Source of the DNA: Flavisolibacter longurius
GTDB taxonomy: Bacteria > Bacteroidota > Bacteroidia > Chitinophagales > Chitinophagaceae
Length of the DNA stretch: 64,000 nucleotides
Assembly (NCBI GenBank): GCA_013327885.1
Contig: JABUMY010000005.1
Coordinates: forward strand, 272,128-336,127
Direction of reading: 5' to 3'
The stretch's first letter is position 1. Every line of letters begins with the position of its first letter. Positions 45,371 to 53,712 of the stretch are shown here, in pieces. Below the pieces are notes generated by a model that was given only the letters and a program-made list of their open reading frames with translations, did not search any database and had not been told where the DNA came from. Position numbers and translations under genes: made by a program.

Positions 45371-45550
45371 TTAGATCTCTTCCACGCTGATCATGTGCTC
45401 AACTTTGCGCACCATGCCCAGGATCTGCGGAGTGGCTTCCACTTCTCTCGAAGCGTTCAGCTTATTCAAGCCCAGCGCCTGCAGGGTCAGCTTCTGACGC
45501 TCAGGTCTGTCGATCGGGCTTTTTACTAAAGTGATTTTTATCTTTTTCAT
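45371..45550 (-). CDS. rpmD: 50S ribosomal protein L30
   Basis: Has 59 residues from ATG 45548-45550 (MKKIKITLVKSPIDRPERQK); an upstream in-frame extension falls in the repeat array and is not family-like. Contains the conserved TLQALGLNKLN helix and a late GMVRKVEHMI. Confidence 0.96.
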   Translation of the reverse strand: MKKIKITLVKSPIDRPERQKLTLQALGLNKLNASREVEATPQILGMVRKVEHMISVEEI

Positions 45551-45559
45551 GAGAATGAG

Positions 45560-45636
45560 TTTTCCGTTTTCCATTCACCGTTTACTGTCCCAATGGCTTT
45601 TCCACTGTAAACTGTAAACTGTAAACTAAAAACTTT
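45560..45636. repeat. AGTTTAC heptamer hairpin, rpsE-rpmD spacer
   Basis: Left arm 45564-45588 (CCGTTTT, CCATTCA, CCGTTTA); right arm 45603-45635, where ACTGTAA occurs three times. Period 7. It ends 1 base from the rpsE stop. Confidence 0.8.
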
Positions 45637-45637
45637 G

Positions 45638-46156
45638 TTATCCGTTAAATACTTTCTTCAGACCAATGCGGCGAGTCTTTGATACAGAGATCGGCTCACG
45701 CAGCAGTGCCAGGGCTTCAAACGTAGCTTTTACCACGTTGTGCGGGTTGGCAGAACCAAGTGATTTTGCCAGTACGTCGGTGATACCTGCGCTTTCCAGA
45801 ACGGCACGCATAGAACCTCCGGCGATCACACCTGTACCATGAGCGGCCGGCTTGATCAGAACTTTAGCAGCGCCAACTTTTGCCAGTTGGTCGTGTGGAA
45901 TGGTACCGTGCATGATAGGAACCTTGATCAGGTTTTTCTTTGCATCTTCAATTCCCTTGGTAATTGCCTCTTGTACTTCTTTGGCTTTACCAAGACCATG
46001 ACCAACCACACCGGCTTCGTTGCCTACCACCACTAATGCAGAGAAAGAAAACGTACGACCACCTTTGGTAGTTTTCACTACGCGATTGATAGCAACTACC
46101 TTATCTTTTAATTCAAGGTCGCCTGCTTTTACTCTGTTTAAAATTGCTTTTGCCAT
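45638..46156 (-). CDS. rpsE: 30S ribosomal protein S5
   Basis: Has 172 residues. N-terminal S5 double-stranded-RNA-binding domain ([20 protein letters not shown]) and C-terminal domain ([19 protein letters not shown]). Involved in decoding accuracy. Usual place between rplR and rpmD. Confidence 0.97.
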   Translation of the reverse strand: MAKAILNRVKAGDLELKDKVVAINRVVKTTKGGRTFSFSALVVVGNEAGVVGHGLGKAKEVQEAITKGIEDAKKNLIKVPIMHGTIPHDQLAKVGAAKVLIKPAAHGTGVIAGGSMRAVLESAGITDVLAKSLGSANPHNVVKATFEALALLREPISVSKTRRIGLKKVFNG

Positions 46157-46190
46157 TTTATATTACTTAGTAATTACTTGTTTTTGTTAA

Positions 46191-46262
46191 GGCTATTAGC
46201 TGCTAGCTGTTAGCTGTTAGCGAAAAGGCTAATGGCTACCGGCTAATGGCTAAAAGCTTTTG
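46191..46262. repeat. AGCTGTT heptamer hairpin, rplR-rpsE spacer
   Basis: Two 30-base arms in perfect period-7 register: left words AGCTGCT and AGCTGTT, right words (complement) AGCCATT and AGCCGGT. Several differences between the arms are wobble pairs when read on the plus strand. It ends 1 base from the rplR stop. Confidence 0.8.
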
Positions 46263-46263
46263 C

Positions 46264-46623
46264 TTAGAATACCAAACCACCTTCTCTAGCACCGTCAGCC
46301 AAAGCTTTCACACGGCCATGATAAAGGTAACCGCCACGGTCAAATACAACGGTTTCGATACCCAGGTCTTTTGCTTTGCGGGCAATGGCCTGGCCTACCA
46401 GTTTGCTTTGTTCGATTTTGGTACCTGTTTGGGCAGCAATGTCTTTGTCCTTTGAAGAAGCGGCGGCAACGGTTACGGCTGCATCGTCGTCGATCAATTG
46501 AACATAGATGTCTTTGTTGCTGCGGAAAACAGAAAGACGGGGCTTCTGGGCGGTACCGGCAATCTTTCTACGGATGCGGTAGCGGATATTCTGCCTTCTT
46601 GATGTTTTAGCGCTTGTTCTCAT
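46264..46623 (-). CDS. rplR: 50S ribosomal protein L18
   Basis: Has 119 residues; 5S-rRNA-binding protein with [18 protein letters not shown] and the late [20 protein letters not shown] signature. Confidence 0.97.
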   Translation of the reverse strand: MRTSAKTSRRQNIRYRIRRKIAGTAQKPRLSVFRSNKDIYVQLIDDDAAVTVAAASSKDKDIAAQTGTKIEQSKLVGQAIARKAKDLGIETVVFDRGGYLYHGRVKALADGAREGGLVF

Positions 46624-46664
46624 TGTTTTGTATTTAGTTCCCTGATACTGCCAGGGACTTTTTG

Positions 46665-46741
46665 AGTTATTTGTTATTAAGTTATTTAGTTATTAAGAAC
46701 TGCATAAGCAATAACTTAATAACTAAATAACCGATTAACTG
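46665..46741. repeat. GTTATTnn octamer hairpin, rplF-rplR spacer
   Basis: Left arm 46665-46697 (GTTATTAA, GTTATTTA); right arm 46710-46739 (TTAATAAC, TAAATAAC). Period 8. It ends 2 bases from the rplF stop. A separate AGTCCCTG hairpin lies at 46636-46659, nearer the rplR start. Confidence 0.8.
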
Positions 46742-46743
46742 TT

Positions 46744-47298
46744 TTATTTACCAGCCGCTTTACCAGCTTTCTTGCGTACGATTTCACCAGCGTAGCGAAC
46801 ACCTTTTCCTTTGTAAGGCTCAGGCTTGCGCAGGCTGCGGATCTTAGCTGCTACAGCACCCAGCAACTGCCGGTCATTGCTTTCCAGCGTAATGGTAGGG
46901 TTCTGTCCTTTCAGTTGCTCGGTAGAAACTTTCAGCTCTTTGGGAACTTCAAAGATGATGTTGTGCGAGTAACCAAGTGCCAGGTCAAGCAGGTTACCCT
47001 GGTTGGCGGCCTTGAAACCTACACCAATCAGCTCAAGCTTTTTGGTATAGCCTTCGGTTACACCCTTCACCATGTTGGCAACCAGTGCTCTTGTCAGGCC
47101 GTGCAGGGCACGGTGACGAATCTGGTCGGTCGGGCGTGTAATGTTGATGGTGCCGTCAGCCACATCAACCTTGATATCGCGGTCGATGTTTTCTTTCAGT
47201 TCACCTTTAGGGCCTTTTACAGTTACCACGTTGTCTTTACCAACTGTTACCGTAACACCGCTTGGTACTGTAATGGGAGCTTTTCCTATACGAGACAT
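46744..47298 (-). CDS. rplF: 50S ribosomal protein L6
   Basis: Has 184 residues; starts MSRIGKAPITVPSGV with the two repeated L6 domains and the C-terminal KPEPYKGKGVRYAGEIVRKK signature. Binds 23S near the factor-binding site. Confidence 0.97.
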   Translation of the reverse strand: MSRIGKAPITVPSGVTVTVGKDNVVTVKGPKGELKENIDRDIKVDVADGTINITRPTDQIRHRALHGLTRALVANMVKGVTEGYTKKLELIGVGFKAANQGNLLDLALGYSHNIIFEVPKELKVSTEQLKGQNPTITLESNDRQLLGAVAAKIRSLRKPEPYKGKGVRYAGEIVRKKAGKAAGK

Positions 47299-47312
47299 AA
47301 AATCAGTTTTAA

Positions 47313-47381
47313 GTTTGTTGTTTGATGTTTGTGGTTGTTGACCGGTCAGCCTAGTATAGTCTCGGCTTAATGTATCAACAA
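47313..47381. repeat. GTTTGTn heptamer array, rpsH-rplF spacer (decayed)
   Basis: Four left-arm words at 47313-47340 (GTTTGTT, GTTTGAT, GTTTGTG, GTTGTTG). The right arm is reduced to ATCAACAAC at 47373-47381. Ends 7 bases from the rpsH stop. Confidence 0.6.
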
Positions 47382-47388
47382 CGCTATC

Positions 47389-47787
47389 TTAGTAGATGTA
47401 GCAAAGAACTTCGCCACCTACATTCTGCGCTTTCGCTTCTTTATCGGTCAGTACTCCTTTCGAAGTAGAGATGATGGCAACACCCAGGCCGTTTTTCACT
47501 CGACGGAAATCAGCAGGCTTTGCATAGTGACGCAGACCGGGGCGGCTTACTCTTTCCAGTGAATGGATAGCAGGCTGCTTGGTAGCGGCATCATATTTCA
47601 AGGCGATCTTGATCAGGCCTTGCTTGTTATCATCTTCAAACTTGTATTTCAGAATGTAACCCTGGTTGTACAAGATTTCAGTCATGCGCTTCTTCAGATT
47701 AGAAGCAGGGATCTCAACGATTCTGTGACCGGCCATTTGCGCATTACGAATTCTTGTCAAAAAATCTGCAATAGGATCTGTTACCAT
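47389..47787 (-). CDS. rpsH: 30S ribosomal protein S8
   Basis: Has 132 residues; MVTDPIADFLTRIRNAQMAG at the start and GVAIISTSKGVLTDKEA near the end are the S8 signatures. In enterobacteria S8 represses the spc operon by binding mRNA; I did not find that target site here. Confidence 0.97.
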   Translation of the reverse strand: MVTDPIADFLTRIRNAQMAGHRIVEIPASNLKKRMTEILYNQGYILKYKFEDDNKQGLIKIALKYDAATKQPAIHSLERVSRPGLRHYAKPADFRRVKNGLGVAIISTSKGVLTDKEAKAQNVGGEVLCYIY

Positions 47788-47843
47788 GTTATGTTTCCTC
47801 CTACACTCCGTTTACCCGGAGTAATTGGATTGTTTTAATTAAA

Positions 47844-47921
47844 GTTGATTAGTTGTTATGTTGAAGAGTTGAGAAGTTAAGGGACTTAGAAACCTATTAA
47901 CTTATTAACCTACCAACTTAC
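47844..47921. repeat. GTTGAnnA octamer hairpin, rpsN-rpsH spacer
   Basis: Five left-arm words at 47844-47883 (GTTGATTA, GTTGAAGA, GTTGAGAA among them); right arm 47894-47921 (TTATTAAC, CTACCAAC). Period 8. It ends 1 base from the rpsN stop. Confidence 0.8.
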
Positions 47922-47922
47922 T

Positions 47923-48192
47923 TTACCAGCTTGCCTTCTTCAAGCCAGGGATCGTTCCATTTAAAGCCATGTCACGCAGTGCGATCCGGGAAATACCGAA
48001 ATAACGGGTATAACCGCGGGGACGACCGGTCATCTGGCAACGATTCTTCAAACGAACCTGAGAAGAATTCTTTGGCAGTTCATCCAGGGCCTTCCAATCG
48101 CCGGCAGCTTTCAGTGCTTCTCTTTTCTCAGCATACTGGGCTACCATTTTCTCGCGTTTGCGTTGCCTGGCTTTTACTGATTCTTTAGCCAT
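47923..48192 (-). CDS. rpsN: 30S ribosomal protein S14, zinc-independent type
   Basis: Has 89 residues; [20 protein letters not shown] start and [20 protein letters not shown] signature. It lacks the CxxC pairs of the short zinc form. Confidence 0.96.
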   Translation of the reverse strand: MAKESVKARQRKREKMVAQYAEKREALKAAGDWKALDELPKNSSQVRLKNRCQMTGRPRGYTRYFGISRIALRDMALNGTIPGLKKASW

Positions 48193-48216
48193 AGTTTATT
48201 TTTTTATTTCTGATTT

Positions 48217-48273
48217 CTGATTTGAAGATGTCCGATTTTACTATCAGCAAATCAGACATCAGACATTTTCAAA
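48217..48273. repeat. TTTCTGA/TGTCTGA heptamer hairpin, rplE-rpsN spacer
   Basis: Left arm 48217-48239 (TTTCTGA twice, then a 15-base variant); right arm 48249-48273 whose complement reads TGTCTGA words. It abuts the rplE stop codon directly. Confidence 0.75.
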
Positions 48274-48840
48274 TTATTTTTTGATGTTTTTGAAAGGCAT
48301 TCCCAGCTCTTTCAGGAGCTCGTATGCTTCTTCATCATTTTGTGCGGTGGTAACAAACGTAATGTCCATACCGGTGATACGATTCACTTTATCGATATCG
48401 ATCTCCGGGAAGATGATCTGTTCTGTTACACCCATGGTATAGTTGCCACGGCCATCGAAAGACTTCTCGTTTACGCCTTTAAAGTCACGTACACGGGGAA
48501 GAGATACAGCGATCAAACGATCCAGGAATTCATACATCTTCTCGCCACGCAGCGTCACTTTTGCACCGATGGGCATGTGCTTACGCAGCTTAAAGTTTGA
48601 GATGTCTTTCTTGGACATTGTCGCTACTGCTTTCTGACCGCTGATCGTTGATAATTCATCGATGGCGATATCAACCAGCTTTTTGTCGTTCACAGCGCCG
48701 TTCACACCGCGGTTGATAGCGATCTTCTCCAAACGGGGAACCTGCATGGTAGATTTGTAGTTAAAACGCTTCTGCAGGGCAGGTACAACCTCGTTCAGGT
48801 ATTTTGTCTTTAATCGTGGAGATACTTTAGTAGTTGCCAT
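48274..48840 (-). CDS. rplE: 50S ribosomal protein L5
   Basis: Has 188 residues; 5S-binding protein with [36 protein letters not shown] and [14 protein letters not shown] signatures. Its ATG shares a base with the rplX stop. Confidence 0.97.
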   Translation of the reverse strand: MATTKVSPRLKTKYLNEVVPALQKRFNYKSTMQVPRLEKIAINRGVNGAVNDKKLVDIAIDELSTISGQKAVATMSKKDISNFKLRKHMPIGAKVTLRGEKMYEFLDRLIAVSLPRVRDFKGVNEKSFDGRGNYTMGVTEQIIFPEIDIDKVNRITGMDITFVTTAQNDEEAYELLKELGMPFKNIKK

Positions 48841-49169
48841 TAGATGATTCCTCCAGATTTTTTAGATACACGTACTTTTTTCTCGTCTCTTACTTCACGC
48901 TTTACCTTGGTGGCTTGCTTGCCGTCCCACAGCATTACATTTGAAATGGCGATGGGTGCTTCTTTCTTCACGATGCCGCCTTTGGTGTTCTGCGCAGAAG
49001 GTTTGGTGTGCTTGGTAATGATGTTCACACCATCCACAATCACCTTACCGTCTTCAACCAGTACCTCTTTTACTTCGCGAGGCTTCTTCAGGTCTTTGTC
49101 GTCACCAGCAATAACAACCACCTGGTCGCCTTTGCGGATGTTGTACTTTGGTTTAAATCTTGTTTTCAT
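48840..49169 (-). CDS. rplX: 50S ribosomal protein L24
   Basis: Has 109 residues from ATG 49167-49169 ([20 protein letters not shown], a KOW motif). Early assembly initiator on 23S. Overlaps rplE by 1 base. The gap to rplN holds a short CCTCCC/GGGAGG hairpin (49187-49206) and no heptamer array. Confidence 0.96.
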   Translation of the reverse strand: MKTRFKPKYNIRKGDQVVVIAGDDKDLKKPREVKEVLVEDGKVIVDGVNIITKHTKPSAQNTKGGIVKKEAPIAISNVMLWDGKQATKVKREVRDEKKVRVSKKSGGII

Positions 49170-49223
49170 TTTATGATTCCTTTTTCCCTCCCATTCCAAC
49201 GGGAGGAGGTTTTTAAAATTTTA

Positions 49224-49592
49224 TTAGAGAACTTCCGGAGCCAGGGAGATGATCTTCATGTAACCTTTGTCACGGAGTTCACGGGCAACCGGGCCGAAAA
49301 TACGGGTGCCTCTTGGTTCGTCGGCAGCATTCAGGATAACAACAGCGTTGTCGTCGAAACGGATATAAGAACCGTCTTTGCGACGCAGTTTGTTTTTGGT
49401 ACGAACAATTACCGCTTTGGCAACGGTTCCTTTCTTAATACCACCGGCAGGGATGGCATCTTTTACCGATACCACAATCTTATCGCCTACACCGGCGTAA
49501 CGCTGACCACTGTTTCCCAATACACGGATGCACAGTACCTCTTTGGCACCGCTGTTATCCGCTACAGACAAACGAGATTCTTGCTGGATCAT
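49224..49592 (-). CDS. rplN: 50S ribosomal protein L14
   Basis: Has 122 residues; [20 protein letters not shown] start and the [17 protein letters not shown] core are diagnostic of L14. Confidence 0.97.
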   Translation of the reverse strand: MIQQESRLSVADNSGAKEVLCIRVLGNSGQRYAGVGDKIVVSVKDAIPAGGIKKGTVAKAVIVRTKNKLRRKDGSYIRFDDNAVVILNAADEPRGTRIFGPVARELRDKGYMKIISLAPEVL

Positions 49593-49599
49593 TTTATTT

Positions 49600-49697
49600 A
49601 GCTTTTAGCTCTTAGCCTTTAGCTGTTAGCCAAGGCCGATTAGAAAATATATTTTTAGTGTTCAGCTAGTAGCTAACAGCTAGTAGCCAACAGCTTT
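49600..49697. repeat. AGCTnTT heptamer hairpin, rpsQ-rplN spacer
   Basis: Left arm 49600-49631 (AGCTTTT, AGCTCTT, AGCTGTT); right arm 49664-49697 (AGCTAGT, AGCTAAC). The arms are separated by an A+T-rich loop. Period 7. It ends 2 bases from the rpsQ stop. Confidence 0.8.
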
Positions 49698-49699
49698 CC

Positions 49700-49969
49700 T
49701 TACTTCACTTTCTCTACAATCTCAACCAGTCTCCAGCGCTTCGTTTTGCTCAGGGGACGAGTTTCGTGGATGCGCACAACATCACCGATGCTGGCTTCAT
49801 TCTTCTCATCATGCGCATGAAATTTGGTAGTCTTTTTAATGAACTTACCATAGATTGGGTGCTTTACTTTCCGCTCAACGGCAACAGTGATGGTTTTTGT
49901 CATCTTGTTGCTGGTGACCACACCAATTCTTTCTTTTCTTAAGTTTCTTGTTGTTGTTGCTTCAGCCAT
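49700..49969 (-). CDS. rpsQ: 30S ribosomal protein S17
   Basis: Has 89 residues from ATG 49967-49969 ([20 protein letters not shown]); the longer frame upstream is repeat-derived. [20 protein letters not shown] and the late [18 protein letters not shown] are S17 signatures. Confidence 0.96.
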   Translation of the reverse strand: MAEATTTRNLRKERIGVVTSNKMTKTITVAVERKVKHPIYGKFIKKTTKFHAHDEKNEASIGDVVRIHETRPLSKTKRWRLVEIVEKVK

Positions 49970-49976
49970 GGTATTT

Positions 49977-50051
49977 AGCTTTGAGCTTTGAGCTTCGAGC
50001 TTTGAGCAAGAACCGAAAGGCTCGTGGCTCACAGCTTACAGCTCGTAGCTG
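49977..50051. repeat. AGCTTTG heptamer hairpin, rpmC-rpsQ spacer
   Basis: Left arm 49977-50007 (AGCTTTG three times, AGCTTCG once); right arm about 50019-50051 whose complement reads AGCTACG, AGCTGTA, AGCTGTG, AGCCACG. Period 7. It ends 2 bases from the rpmC stop. Confidence 0.8.
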
Positions 50052-50053
50052 TT

Positions 50054-50263
50054 TTATGCACTTAATTGTTTCTTTTTTAATTCAGTTTTCAAACGCGAAA
50101 TTTCCCGGCGCAGGCTGCGAATGCTCATTGGGTTTTCCAACGGAGAAATAGCGTGTGCAAATTCAAGCTTCTTTAAGCGCAGCTCGTCTTCCTGGATGCG
50201 GGCAACCAAGTCCTGCTCGTTCAGCGCCTGAATGCTTTTTTTGAAATCAACTGTCTTTGACAT
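50054..50263 (-). CDS. rpmC: 50S ribosomal protein L29
   Basis: Has 69 residues, two-helix protein with the family KLEFAHAISPLENPMSIRSL region. Near the exit tunnel, where it contacts chaperones and SRP. Confidence 0.94.
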   Translation of the reverse strand: MSKTVDFKKSIQALNEQDLVARIQEDELRLKKLEFAHAISPLENPMSIRSLRREISRLKTELKKKQLSA

Positions 50264-50274
50264 GATACTAATTT

Positions 50275-50343
50275 GATATTGTGTTATTAAGATATTGTGA
50301 TATTGGGTGGTTTATTATCAAAATATCCCAATATCTCATTATC
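50275..50343. repeat. GATATTGn octamer hairpin, rplP-rpmC spacer
   Basis: Left arm 50275-50306 (GATATTGT twice, GTTATTAA, GATATTGG); right arm 50320-50343 (AAAATATC, CCAATATC, TCATTATC). Period 8. Ends 5 bases from the rplP stop. Confidence 0.8.
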
Positions 50344-50348
50344 ACTCA

Positions 50349-50771
50349 TTAGGCCTCGGCCAGGTCGTAACGCTTGATGAATTTTGTGGCAATGGGCAGT
50401 TTACCGGCAGCCAGCTTCAGTGCACCTTGTGCTACTTCTTCTGAAACACCATCCAGTTCAAAGATGATGCGACCGGGTTTTACCACGGCAGCCCAATACT
50501 CCAGGTTACCTTTACCTTTACCCATACGCACCTCTGCAGGCTTGTTGGTGATTGGCTTATCGGGGAAAATGCGGATCCACACGTTTCCTTCACGCTTCAT
50601 GTGACGGGTCAATGCCTGACGGGCCGCTTCGATCTGGCGGTCAGTGATCCAATGATCTTCCAAAGCTTTCAATGCATAAGAACCGAAGGCGATGGTCGTA
50701 CCACGTTTCGCGTCGCCTTTCATGCGACCTTTCTGCACTTTTCTGTGCTTTGTTCTTTTCGGCTGTAACAT
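50349..50771 (-). CDS. rplP: 50S ribosomal protein L16
   Basis: Has 140 residues; [19 protein letters not shown] start and [20 protein letters not shown] signature. Late-assembly protein at the A-site side of the large subunit. Confidence 0.97.
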   Translation of the reverse strand: MLQPKRTKHRKVQKGRMKGDAKRGTTIAFGSYALKALEDHWITDRQIEAARQALTRHMKREGNVWIRIFPDKPITNKPAEVRMGKGKGNLEYWAAVVKPGRIIFELDGVSEEVAQGALKLAAGKLPIATKFIKRYDLAEA

Positions 50772-50859
50772 ATTGAGTTCGATTTTTGAGGTTTAGTTTC
50801 CGATGTTATCGCCTTACCAAACCATTCTTTATTAATAATTGAACTTTTCTTTTCCTTTT

Positions 50860-50885
50860 GCAGATCTGCCTTTCGGCCGACCTGC
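50860..50885 (-). other. GNRA-capped hairpin after rpsC
   Basis: Minus strand stem GCAGGTC/GATCTGC enclosing GCC-GAAA-GGC, 9 bases after the rpsC stop. This spacer has no heptamer array, so the hairpin may take its place. Confidence 0.55.
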
Positions 50886-50894
50886 TGTTGTGGT

Positions 50895-51707
50895 TTACCT
50901 GCGACCACCGCCACCGCCTTGACGGCCACGGCCACCATCGCCACCACCACGGTTTCCGCCACCACGACGGTCTCCGCCTCTGTCATCACGACGACCACCA
51001 AAGCCACCGCGGTCTTCCCTGCGGCCACCCATTTCGCCTTCTTTGCCACCAATGAAGTTGGGGTTCAGGTCACGCTTGGCCAAAACCTCGCCACGGCAGA
51101 TCCATACTTTGATACCGATCTTTCCGTAAACAGTTTGGGCAAATACGTTGGCGTAATCGATGTCCATACGGAAAGTGTGCAGGGGAACACGGCCTTGCAT
51201 GAACTTTTCGCTACGGGCAATTTCAGCACCACCCAGGCGGCCACTCAGTTGTACCTTGATACCTTCGGCACCCATGCGGAGAGCAGAAGCAATGGCCATT
51301 TTGGTAGCACGCTTGAAGTTGATGCGGTTTTCAATTTGACGGGCAATGGTATCGCCTACGATCATGGCATCCAGCTCCGGACGACGGATCTCGAGGATGT
51401 TGATCTGAACGTCTTCTTTGCCGGTCAGTTTTTTCAGTTCTTCTTTGATGCGGTCAACCTCGCCACCACCTTTACCGATGATGATACCAGGCTTGGAAGT
51501 ATGAACCGTGATGATCAGCTTACCCAGCGTACGCTCGATAACGATCTTGGAGATACCACCTTTATTGATACGGGCATTCAGATATGTTCTGATCTTGTTA
51601 TCCTCAATCAGCTTGTTGGCAAAATCTTTTTTGTTGCCATACCAGTTAGATTCCCATCCACGGATGATACCTAACCTGTTACCAATCGGATTTGCTTTTT
51701 GACCCAT
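50895..51707 (-). CDS. rpsC: 30S ribosomal protein S3 with Gly/Arg-rich tail
   Basis: Has 270 residues. [20 protein letters not shown] start, KH domain ([20 protein letters not shown]) and S3 C-terminal signature ([20 protein letters not shown]-like [11 protein letters not shown]). After about residue 220 there is an extra tail of Gly, Arg and Asp in RGG-like repeats. Part of mRNA entry and helicase activity. Confidence 0.97.
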   Translation of the reverse strand: MGQKANPIGNRLGIIRGWESNWYGNKKDFANKLIEDNKIRTYLNARINKGGISKIVIERTLGKLIITVHTSKPGIIIGKGGGEVDRIKEELKKLTGKEDVQINILEIRRPELDAMIVGDTIARQIENRINFKRATKMAIASALRMGAEGIKVQLSGRLGGAEIARSEKFMQGRVPLHTFRMDIDYANVFAQTVYGKIGIKVWICRGEVLAKRDLNPNFIGGKEGEMGGRREDRGGFGGRRDDRGGDRRGGGNRGGGDGGRGRQGGGGGRR

Positions 51708-51733
51708 GTTTATATTTTATGTACGATTTTGAA

Positions 51734-52072
51734 TTAAGGTTTTGCGTCAACAATAACGGTTACGTGATTGCTGCGTTTGCGAACACGGTAACCACGACCT
51801 TGCGGAGCGGGACGCATACGCTTTAGCGTTCTGGCACCATCTACGAAGATGGTTTTTACAAATAGAGAACCTTCATCGCCACCTTCGTTTTTCTGCTTCC
51901 AGTTGCTGATGGCACTCAGCACCAGTTTGCGCATGGGCACGGCCGGATGCTTGGGGTTGTGCTCCAGAACAGCCAGGGCCTTTTCTACTTGCATGCCACG
52001 GATCAGGTCCGCCAGAAGGCGCATTTTGCGTGGTGATGTCGGGTAATTTCTCAGTTTAGCTACTGCTTCCAT
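51734..52072 (-). CDS. rplV: 50S ribosomal protein L22
   Basis: Has 112 residues; [20 protein letters not shown] and the late [20 protein letters not shown] hairpin are L22 signatures. Lines the exit tunnel. Confidence 0.97.
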   Translation of the reverse strand: MEAVAKLRNYPTSPRKMRLLADLIRGMQVEKALAVLEHNPKHPAVPMRKLVLSAISNWKQKNEGGDEGSLFVKTIFVDGARTLKRMRPAPQGRGYRVRKRSNHVTVIVDAKP

Positions 52073-52081
52073 TTTTATTTA

Positions 52082-52153
52082 GTTTACCGTTTACCGTTTT
52101 CCGTTTACAGTTGTTTACCGCAACGGTAAACTGTAAACTGTGAGCTGTAAACT
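52082..52153. repeat. GTTTACC heptamer hairpin, rpsS-rplV spacer
   Basis: Left arm 52082-52119 (GTTTACC, GTTTTCC, GTTTACA); right arm 52125-52152 (GGTAAAC, TGTAAAC, TGTGAGC). Period 7. Ends 7 bases from the rpsS stop. Confidence 0.8.
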
Positions 52154-52160
52154 TCTATGT

Positions 52161-52430
52161 TTAACCTTTTTTGCTTGAGTGTCCTTTAAAGTTGCGGGTG
52201 GGGGCAAACTCTCCGAGTTTGTGACCAACCATGAACTCTGTTACATACACCGGGATGAACTTGTTCCCGTTGTGTACCGCAAACGTGTGTCCGACAAAAT
52301 CAGGAGTGATCGTAGACCGACGGCTCCAGGTTTTAATCACACCTTTTTTTGCTGTACCGTCATTGATCGCAACAACTTTGTCTTCGAGGTGAGCTGCTAC
52401 GTAAGGACCTTTTTTAATTGAACGAGCCAT
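52161..52430 (-). CDS. rpsS: 30S ribosomal protein S19
   Basis: Has 89 residues; [19 protein letters not shown] start and [20 protein letters not shown] signature. Confidence 0.97.
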   Translation of the reverse strand: MARSIKKGPYVAAHLEDKVVAINDGTAKKGVIKTWSRRSTITPDFVGHTFAVHNGNKFIPVYVTEFMVGHKLGEFAPTRNFKGHSSKKG

Positions 52431-52458
52431 GTTTATGCTTGATTAAAATGCTTATGAA

Positions 52459-53298
52459 TTATTTCGCCAGTTTAGAACCGTTTTTGCGCTGGATGATCAG
52501 CTTGTCGCTTCCTTTACCCTTGGTACGTGTTTTCAGACCACGAGAGTATTGGCCGTTTCTGCTGCGAGGCTGGCCACCGGAGGCTTTACCTTCACCACCA
52601 CCCATCGGGTGATCAACGGGGTTCATGGCTACACCACGGTTACGCGGCTTGATGCCTTTCCAACGGTTACGACCGGCTTTACCCATTGACTGCAACTGGT
52701 GATCGGAGTTAGACGCCACACCAACCGTAGCATAACAGTTGATCAGCACTTTGCGCAACTCACCACTTGGCATTTTCAACACGGCGTATTTCTCTTCCTT
52801 GTTCGCCAACTGTGCAGACGCACCGGCAGAACGGGCAATCTTGCCACCCTGACCAGGCTGCATTTCAATGTTGTGAATGACAGTACCCAGGGGCATGTTT
52901 TTCAGCTGCAGGGCATTACCCAGTTCAGGTGCTACCGCATCGCCGCTTTCAACGGTCATGCCTACGGTCAGACCCTGAGGAGCGAGGATGTATCTTTTTT
53001 CACCGTCAGCATAGTTTAGCAGGGCGATAAACGTTGTACGGTTTGGATCGTATTCTACAGAGGCAACTTTTGCAGGAATACCTTTTTTATCACGCTTGAA
53101 ATCGATGATACGGTAAGCGTTTTTATTACCACCACCGATGTAACGCATGGCACGACGACCAGAAGAGTTACGGCCACCGGTTTTTTTCTTGCTTTCCAAC
53201 AACGACTTCTCAGGCGTGTCCGTAGTGATCTCGGCGTATGCATTACCGATCCTCCAACGAGTACCGGCTGTAATTGGTTTGTATTTTCTTAATGCCAT
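52459..53298 (-). CDS. rplB: 50S ribosomal protein L2
   Basis: Has 279 residues; [16 protein letters not shown] start, central KOW/OB folds, and [20 protein letters not shown] near the end with the conserved peptidyl-transferase-centre His. Confidence 0.97.
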   Translation of the reverse strand: MALRKYKPITAGTRWRIGNAYAEITTDTPEKSLLESKKKTGGRNSSGRRAMRYIGGGNKNAYRIIDFKRDKKGIPAKVASVEYDPNRTTFIALLNYADGEKRYILAPQGLTVGMTVESGDAVAPELGNALQLKNMPLGTVIHNIEMQPGQGGKIARSAGASAQLANKEEKYAVLKMPSGELRKVLINCYATVGVASNSDHQLQSMGKAGRNRWKGIKPRNRGVAMNPVDHPMGGGEGKASGGQPRSRNGQYSRGLKTRTKGKGSDKLIIQRKNGSKLAK

Positions 53299-53341
53299 TT
53301 TGCAATTTTTGCGGCCTTGCAGGCCATTCTTTTTTTAAATT

Positions 53342-53379
53342 CTGATTGCTGATCCGATGATGAAAACATCACCGGTCCA
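53342..53379. repeat. CTGATnn heptamer hairpin, rplW-rplB spacer (weak)
   Basis: Left words CTGATTG, CTGATCC, GATGATG; the right arm complement reads CTGGACC, GGTGATG. Eleven of 14 positions pair. Ends 6 bases from the rplW stop. A GGCCT/AGGCC hairpin lies at 53313-53325. Confidence 0.5.
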
Positions 53380-53385
53380 GAAATG

Positions 53386-53685
53386 TTAGATGTTTGCGTA
53401 CAGGTCAATTGTTTCGCCTTCGGCTACAGTTACCAGCGCTTTTTTGTAAGCACTTTTCTGTCCTTGTACAAAACCTTTCTTGGTATAGCGGGTTTTGTTT
53501 TTACCGGCAACTACAATTGTGTTGACGTCAACGATCGTTACACCGTACATCGTCTCAACAGCTTTCTTAATTTCCAGCTTGTTGGCTTTACGGGCTACTT
53601 TAAAAGCGTAGCGGCGCAGGCTTTCCTGCTGGCTGTTTGCTTTTTCGGTGAGAATGGGTTTTATCAAAACTTCAGAAGGTCTCAT
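53386..53685 (-). CDS. rplW: 50S ribosomal protein L23
   Basis: Has 99 residues; VLIKPILTEKANSQQES start, KKAVETMYGVTIVDVNTIVV core. Exit-tunnel docking site for trigger factor and SRP. Confidence 0.96.
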   Translation of the reverse strand: MRPSEVLIKPILTEKANSQQESLRRYAFKVARKANKLEIKKAVETMYGVTIVDVNTIVVAGKNKTRYTKKGFVQGQKSAYKKALVTVAEGETIDLYANI

Positions 53686-53712
53686 CTGAATACTTTTTTA
53701 AACTTGATAGAA

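Noticed and set aside
50720..51052. Val/Ala-rich 110-codon frame near rpsC
   Set aside because: A shifted reading of the Gly/Arg-rich S3 tail running into the spacer.
44641..52153. CRISPR arrays
   Set aside because: Spaced repeats exist, but the words are 7-8 bases, degenerate, without unique spacers of constant length, and no cas genes are present.
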